Source of the DNA: Bacillota bacterium
GTDB lineage: Bacteria; Bacillota; Clostridia; Christensenellales; Aristaeellaceae
Assembly (NCBI GenBank): GCA_023459275.1
Contig: JAEWVC010000065.1
Span: forward strand, 1-9,438
DNA length: 9,438 nucleotides
Direction: 5' to 3'
Below are positions 5,836 to 9,438 of this stretch, piece by piece; position 1 is the stretch's first letter; every line of letters begins with the position of its first letter. Below the pieces are notes generated by a model, which worked only from the letters and a program-made list of their open reading frames with translations, was not told the DNA's origin and searched no databases. A program made the position numbers and the translations under genes.

Positions 5836-6732
5836 GTGAGAACGTTTATACAGGCGCTGGCCGTGGGTCTGAGGCTCGGCAGCATATACGCGCTGGTGGC
5901 GCTCGGCTATACCATGGTGTACGGCATCATCCGCCTTCTCAATTTCGCCCACGGTGATTTTATTATGGTGGGCGGTTACGCAATCATCTTTACGGTTCCC
6001 CTGATGCTGTTCATTGGCCTGCCTCCGTGGACGGCTGTCATTTTTGCTGTCATCGCCTGCGCGCTTGTGGGCATGTGCACGGAGATCGTCGCTTACAGGC
6101 CGATCCGTAAAAAGGGCACGTCCATGACCGCGCTGATTACCGCTATCGCTATCAGCCTGTGCCTTGAAAACCTGGCGCAGGCAATACCGGTTATCGGCCC
6201 CAATCCCATCATCGCCAGCAAGCTTTTCCCGGCCGGCGGCTTCACCGTTGCCGGGGTAACGATGGAATGGACGACCGTCTACACGATTATTGCCAGCGCC
6301 GTTATCATGGTGGCGCTTTACCAGTTTACCCAGCGGACAAGGCTTGGCCGCGCGATGCGCTGTGTGTCGGAGGACAAGTCTGCCGCCGTCCTCATGGGCA
6401 TCAGCGTCAACAAAACCATTTTGATGACCTTCGGCATCGGCTCCGGCCTGTCGGCCATTGCGGCGCTGATGTATCTGGCCCAATACCCCAAGGTGTATAC
6501 CACGATGGGCATGATGCTGGGCCTGAAAGCTTTTATCGCGGCTGTGCTCGGCGGCATCGGGATCATCCCGGGCGCCATGCTTGGCGGGCTTGTGATCGGC
6601 CTGGTGGAGTCATTCACCATAAGTTATGTAAGTTCCAGCATGTCGGACGCATTTGTGTTCCTCATACTGATTGTTGTGCTTATTCTCAAGCCTGCCGGGA
6701 TTCTTGGGAAAAATGTGGGTGAAAAGGTATGA
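5836..6732 (+). CDS. livH: Branched-chain amino-acid-type ABC transporter, permease LivH
   Basis: The 298-aa integral membrane protein is one of the two channel subunits. Family marks are GSIYALVALGYTMVYG (15-30), LLNFAHGDFIMVGGY (34-48), the cytoplasmic coupling (EAA-type) loop around RAMRCVSEDKSAAVLMGIS (172-190) that docks onto an ATPase subunit, and KAFIAAVLGGIG (231-242) near the C-terminus. Length is normal for LivH. The start is GTG at 5836: an in-frame TAA at 5809 closes the frame upstream with no other start codon in between, and the protein begins with the expected residues. The ribosome-binding site AAAGGTGG (5815-5822) is 13 nt away, somewhat far, which may lower its translation. 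The stop codon overlaps the livM start by ATGA (6729-6732). Confidence 0.95.
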   Translation: MRTFIQALAVGLRLGSIYALVALGYTMVYGIIRLLNFAHGDFIMVGGYAIIFTVPLMLFIGLPPWTAVIFAVIACALVGMCTEIVAYRPIRKKGTSMTALITAIAISLCLENLAQAIPVIGPNPIIASKLFPAGGFTVAGVTMEWTTVYTIIASAVIMVALYQFTQRTRLGRAMRCVSEDKSAAVLMGISVNKTILMTFGIGSGLSAIAALMYLAQYPKVYTTMGMMLGLKAFIAAVLGGIGIIPGAMLGGLVIGLVESFTISYVSSSMSDAFVFLILIVVLILKPAGILGKNVGEKV

Positions 6733-7874
6733 AAAGTCGCATCGCAAAAGGCTATCTCCTCAATACGGCTGTCATCGCCGCGGTGCTGATCGCGTTTGCC
6801 TTCGTGCAATCCTCACACGGCAGCGAGAGCGGCTTCAAGCTCATCTTTGCCCCAAGTCTCTGGCAGTGCTGCTATCTGATCATATTGGCCGCTTCACTGA
6901 ACCTGGTGCTGGGTTTTCTGGGCCAGCTTTCCCTGGGCCACTGCGGTTTTATGGCCATTGGCGCCTATGCGGCCGCGCTCATTTCGCTGGCGTGCCAGCG
7001 GGCAGGCGTGTTTGACGCAAAGTCCGGGCCGGCTTTCGTGCTGGTGCTTTTCGGCTGCATTCTGGCGGCGGGCGTTCTTTCCGCGATTGTAGGCCTGCTG
7101 GTGGGTATTCCGGCGCTGCGGCTCAAGGGTGACTATCTGGCCATCATTACGCTTGGCTTTGGCATGATCATCGTAAACATCATCAATAACCTTCCCTTTG
7201 CCGGGCAGGAGGGCCTTGCGTTGGGTTCGGCTTCCGCGTCGCTGTACAAAAATGGGCTTGGTTTCGGCACGGCGGCCAAAGTGACGTATAGCTGGGTGGC
7301 CATTGGGGTTACGCTGGTATGCATGACGCTGATGTTTATGTATGTACGGTCCAAGTACGGGCGCGCTATCCGTGCCATCCGTGACGACGAGATCGCCGCC
7401 TCCGCCTCCGGGATCAACACATCATACTACAAAATCATAACATTCACCTTCTCAGCGTTTTTTGCGGGTGTGACCGGCGCGCTGTATGCCTGCTCCAACG
7501 CGACGCTGTCCACTTCCTCTTTTGCGTTTTCGAACGGAGGCATTCTCAACTCCACATTCGTTGTTGTCATGGTTGTGCTTGGAGGTATGGGTTCGCTCAC
7601 CGGTTCCATGATATCGGCAGTCATCATGTTCCTTTTAAACTACGAAATCAAAAACGGGCCGTGGGTAAAATCCCTGACGGGCCTTCTGGCGGGCATTTTT
7701 ACGTATCCAATGCTGGTCTACGCACTCATCCTGATTGCGGTTATCATGTTTCGCCCCAAGGGTATCTTCGGCACTTATGAATTCTCTTTGCTGAATTTCA
7801 CCCGTGACATGAAAAGGAGCCGCGCCAGGCGTGCGATGCTGCGGTCGGACAAGAAGGGGGGAAAAGGCAAATGA
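6729..7874 (+). CDS. livM: Branched-chain amino-acid-type ABC transporter, permease LivM
   Basis: The 381-aa protein is the second channel subunit, which pairs with LivH. Family marks are AASLNLVLGFLGQLSLGHCG (54-73), the GIPALRLKGDYLAIITLGFG region (126-145), the coupling loop RAIRDDEIAASASGIN (215-230), and VLGGMGSLTG (283-292). The channel domain ends at the usual FRPKGIFG (341-348). A further tail of about 33 residues follows and is rich in Lys and Arg, probably on the cytoplasmic side. The ATG overlaps the livH stop (ATGA), and GGGTGA (6717-6722) lies 6 nt upstream, so translation is coupled to livH. It overlaps livG in the same way at 7871-7874. Confidence 0.95.
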   Translation: MKSRIAKGYLLNTAVIAAVLIAFAFVQSSHGSESGFKLIFAPSLWQCCYLIILAASLNLVLGFLGQLSLGHCGFMAIGAYAAALISLACQRAGVFDAKSGPAFVLVLFGCILAAGVLSAIVGLLVGIPALRLKGDYLAIITLGFGMIIVNIINNLPFAGQEGLALGSASASLYKNGLGFGTAAKVTYSWVAIGVTLVCMTLMFMYVRSKYGRAIRAIRDDEIAASASGINTSYYKIITFTFSAFFAGVTGALYACSNATLSTSSFAFSNGGILNSTFVVVMVVLGGMGSLTGSMISAVIMFLLNYEIKNGPWVKSLTGLLAGIFTYPMLVYALILIAVIMFRPKGIFGTYEFSLLNFTRDMKRSRARRAMLRSDKKGGKGK

Positions 7875-8644
7875 GTGAGAACAAAACCCCCGTGCTTGAG
7901 ACGAGGAACCTTTGCGTCTCCTTTGGCGGGCTGAAGGCCGTGCAGCATTTTGACCTTTCCCTGTACGAAGGGGAGCTGGTGGGGCTTATCGGTCCCAACG
8001 GCGCCGGAAAGACCACCGTTTTCAACATGCTTACAGGCGTTCACAGACCCACGGAGGGCTTGGTTCTTCTGAACGGAAAAGTGCTCAACGGGAAAAAGCC
8101 CTATGAGGTTGTGGCGGAGGGCGTCGCGCGCACGTTTCAGAACATCCGTCTGTTCAAGGGAATGTCCGTGATTGACAACGTAAAAGCGGCCATGACAAAG
8201 GATATCCAATATGGGCTCTGGGCGGCACTGTTCCGCACGCCAAAATTTTGGGCGGCCGAACGCGAGATGACCGAAAAGGCGCTTGATCTGCTATCTATTT
8301 TCAAGCTGCAGGACAAGGCGGATCAATTGGCCGCCAACCTTCCCTACGGGCAGCAGCGCAAGCTTGAAATCGCGCGCGCACTGGCAACCAATATGAAGCT
8401 GCTGCTGCTGGACGAACCGGCCGCCGGCATGAACCCCACGGAGACGGCCGAGCTTCTGGCGTGCATCAATATCATCCGCCGCCGGTTTGGGATCTCGATC
8501 CTTCTTATTGAGCATGACATGTCCCTTGTAATGAACATCTGTGAGCGTATTATCGTGATTGATTACGGCCAGATCATCGCAAGCGGCCTGCCCGAGGATA
8601 TAGCCAAGGATCCGAAGGTCATCGCTGCCTATCTCGGCGAGTAA
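7871..8644 (+). CDS. livG: Branched-chain amino-acid-type ABC transporter, ATP-binding protein LivG
   Basis: The 257-aa cytoplasmic ATPase has all the ABC motifs in order: Walker A GPNGAGKT (41-48), Q-loop Q90 in RTFQNIRLF, signature LPYGQQR (157-163), Walker B LLLLDEP (177-183) with catalytic E182, D-loop AAGMN (184-188), and switch histidine H215 in IEHDM. The signature has LPYG in place of the general LSGG. LivG proteins usually carry a Tyr-Gly form here, so this fits the family. It forms a heterodimer with LivF and drives import through LivH-LivM. The start overlaps the livM stop by 4 nt, and a G-rich run at 7854-7861 supplies the ribosome-binding site about 9 nt upstream. Confidence 0.96.
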   Translation: MSENKTPVLETRNLCVSFGGLKAVQHFDLSLYEGELVGLIGPNGAGKTTVFNMLTGVHRPTEGLVLLNGKVLNGKKPYEVVAEGVARTFQNIRLFKGMSVIDNVKAAMTKDIQYGLWAALFRTPKFWAAEREMTEKALDLLSIFKLQDKADQLAANLPYGQQRKLEIARALATNMKLLLLDEPAAGMNPTETAELLACINIIRRRFGISILLIEHDMSLVMNICERIIVIDYGQIIASGLPEDIAKDPKVIAAYLGE

Positions 8645-8649
8645 GGAGG
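8642..8649 (+). promoter_or_regulatory. Ribosome-binding site of livF overlapping the livG stop codon
   Basis: TAAGGAGG merges the livG stop codon with a near-perfect Shine-Dalgarno, 8 nt before ATG 8658. Ribosomes finishing livG end on the livF site, which supports tight coupling of the two ATPase subunits. Confidence 0.85.
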
Positions 8650-8657
8650 GACGCGAA

Positions 8658-9362
8658 ATGCTGGAAGTAAAAAATTTGCAAGTGTTTTATGGCGCCATCC
8701 ATGCCATCAAGGGCGTCTCCCTGGTGGTCAATGACGGTGAGCTCGTCTCTCTTGTCGGTGCGAACGGCGCCGGGAAAACTACAATCCTGCACACGCTTTC
8801 CGGCCTTCTGGCAGCCAGTTCCGGCGAGGTGTTGCTGGATGGAAAGAACCTTCAGAAAATACCGGCCAATACGATTATCAACCTGGGGATGGCGCATGTC
8901 CCGGAAGGCCGCCATGTCTTTTCCCGCATGACGGTGGAAGAAAACCTCCGAATGGGTGCATATATCCTTAGCGACCAAAAGAAAATCACCGATAATCTGG
9001 AGATGGTCTATTCGCATTTTCCGCGCCTGAAGGAGCGCTATAAACAGATGGCGGGCACACTCTCCGGAGGGGAGCAGCAGATGCTGGCCACCGGGCGCGC
9101 ATTGATGACCAATCCCAAGATCCTGCTTATGGATGAGCCCTCCATGGGCCTTTCGCCTATTCTGGTCAAAGAAATTTTCCACATCATACAGATGTTGCAT
9201 GAGCAGGGCATCACCATTCTGCTGGTGGAGCAGAATGCAAAGATGGCCTTGTCAATTTCCAGCCGTGCCTATGTACTGGAAACAGGTTCTATCGCCATGT
9301 CCGGCAGCGCCAAAGAGCTGATGGAGGATGACCGGGTGCGCAAAGCGTACTTGGGGGCATAA
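8658..9362 (+). CDS. livF: Branched-chain amino-acid-type ABC transporter, ATP-binding protein LivF
   Basis: The 234-aa cytoplasmic ATPase is the partner of LivG. Motifs in order are Walker A GANGAGKTT (34-42), VPEGRHVF (81-88), signature LSGGEQQ (135-141), Walker B ILLMDEP (155-161) with catalytic E160, and VEQNA (190-194). As is usual in LivF, the Q-loop position is Glu (E83) and the switch-histidine position is Gln (Q192), so these are family features and not signs of damage. They also distinguish it from LivG, which keeps both canonical residues. Length is normal, ending in the typical KAYLGA. It is the last gene of the operon that can be seen. Confidence 0.96.
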   Translation: MLEVKNLQVFYGAIHAIKGVSLVVNDGELVSLVGANGAGKTTILHTLSGLLAASSGEVLLDGKNLQKIPANTIINLGMAHVPEGRHVFSRMTVEENLRMGAYILSDQKKITDNLEMVYSHFPRLKERYKQMAGTLSGGEQQMLATGRALMTNPKILLMDEPSMGLSPILVKEIFHIIQMLHEQGITILLVEQNAKMALSISSRAYVLETGSIAMSGSAKELMEDDRVRKAYLGA

Positions 9363-9438
9363 CGCGCGCTCTGGCGAAAAAGTATAGCAGAGCCTTTCCT
9401 CATATCAAGTTTTTTGGGGATGGGTGCGGGAAGGGGCC
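9363..9438 (+). other. Downstream of livF, weak terminator candidate
   Basis: After the livF stop, GCTCTG (9368-9373) is inverted as CAGAGC (9388-9393) with a 14-nt loop. The bases that follow are CTTTCCTC, not a clean T-run, and the only T6 (9410-9415) lies 16 nt after the stem. This could be where the operon ends, but the structure is weak and the window stops soon after. No gene start is visible here. Confidence 0.3.

Noticed and set aside
7854..7867. G6 followed by A4 near the end of livM as a programmed frameshift site
   Set aside because: The zero frame already ends in the expected ATGA overlap with livG, so no frameshift is needed to explain either gene.
8897..9251. LivF lacks the canonical Q-loop Gln and switch His
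   Set aside because: Glu and Gln at these positions are normal for LivF proteins, so this is not degeneration.

Overview
The window reads as a GC-rich bacterial chromosome segment, most likely from an anaerobic Clostridia-type Firmicute (Oscillospirales/Christensenellales-like). That placement is an inference. It rests on a membrane protein with a Trp-x-Cys-x-Cys-Gly zinc finger followed by long arrays of Tyr-x-Asp-Ala helical repeats, a design common in those genomes, on strong Shine-Dalgarno sites, and on a sigma-A-type promoter. One caution is that the binding protein has no lipobox cysteine, which is unusual for a single-membrane organism.

Left part (minus strand, 4114 down to 42): two genes that look like one leftward operon, 53 nt apart. 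The first encodes a 399-aa secreted protein of unknown function. The second encodes a 939-aa membrane-anchored protein with a cytoplasmic zinc finger and a very regular extracytoplasmic array of 37-residue repeats. I cannot name a function for either.

Centre (4115-4564): a 450-bp divergent intergenic region. It holds a convincing rightward promoter, a weaker leftward promoter, a hairpin in each predicted leader, and an orphan near-perfect ribosome-binding sequence with no gene behind it.

Right part (plus strand, 4565-9362): a complete branched-chain amino-acid-type (HAAT family) ABC importer in the canonical order: binding protein, permease livH, permease livM, ATPase livG, ATPase livF. The permease and ATPase genes are translationally coupled by two ATGA overlaps and one stop-adjacent Shine-Dalgarno. 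A strong terminator-like hairpin separates the binding-protein gene from livH and probably makes the binding protein more abundant than the membrane complex. The binding protein captures substrate outside the membrane, LivH-LivM form the channel, and LivG-LivF power transport. The exact substrate cannot be read from sequence.

I do not see a mobile element, CRISPR array, RNA gene or defence system. The transporter is ordinary. The least explained content is the leftward gene pair and the RNA structures around the binding-protein gene.
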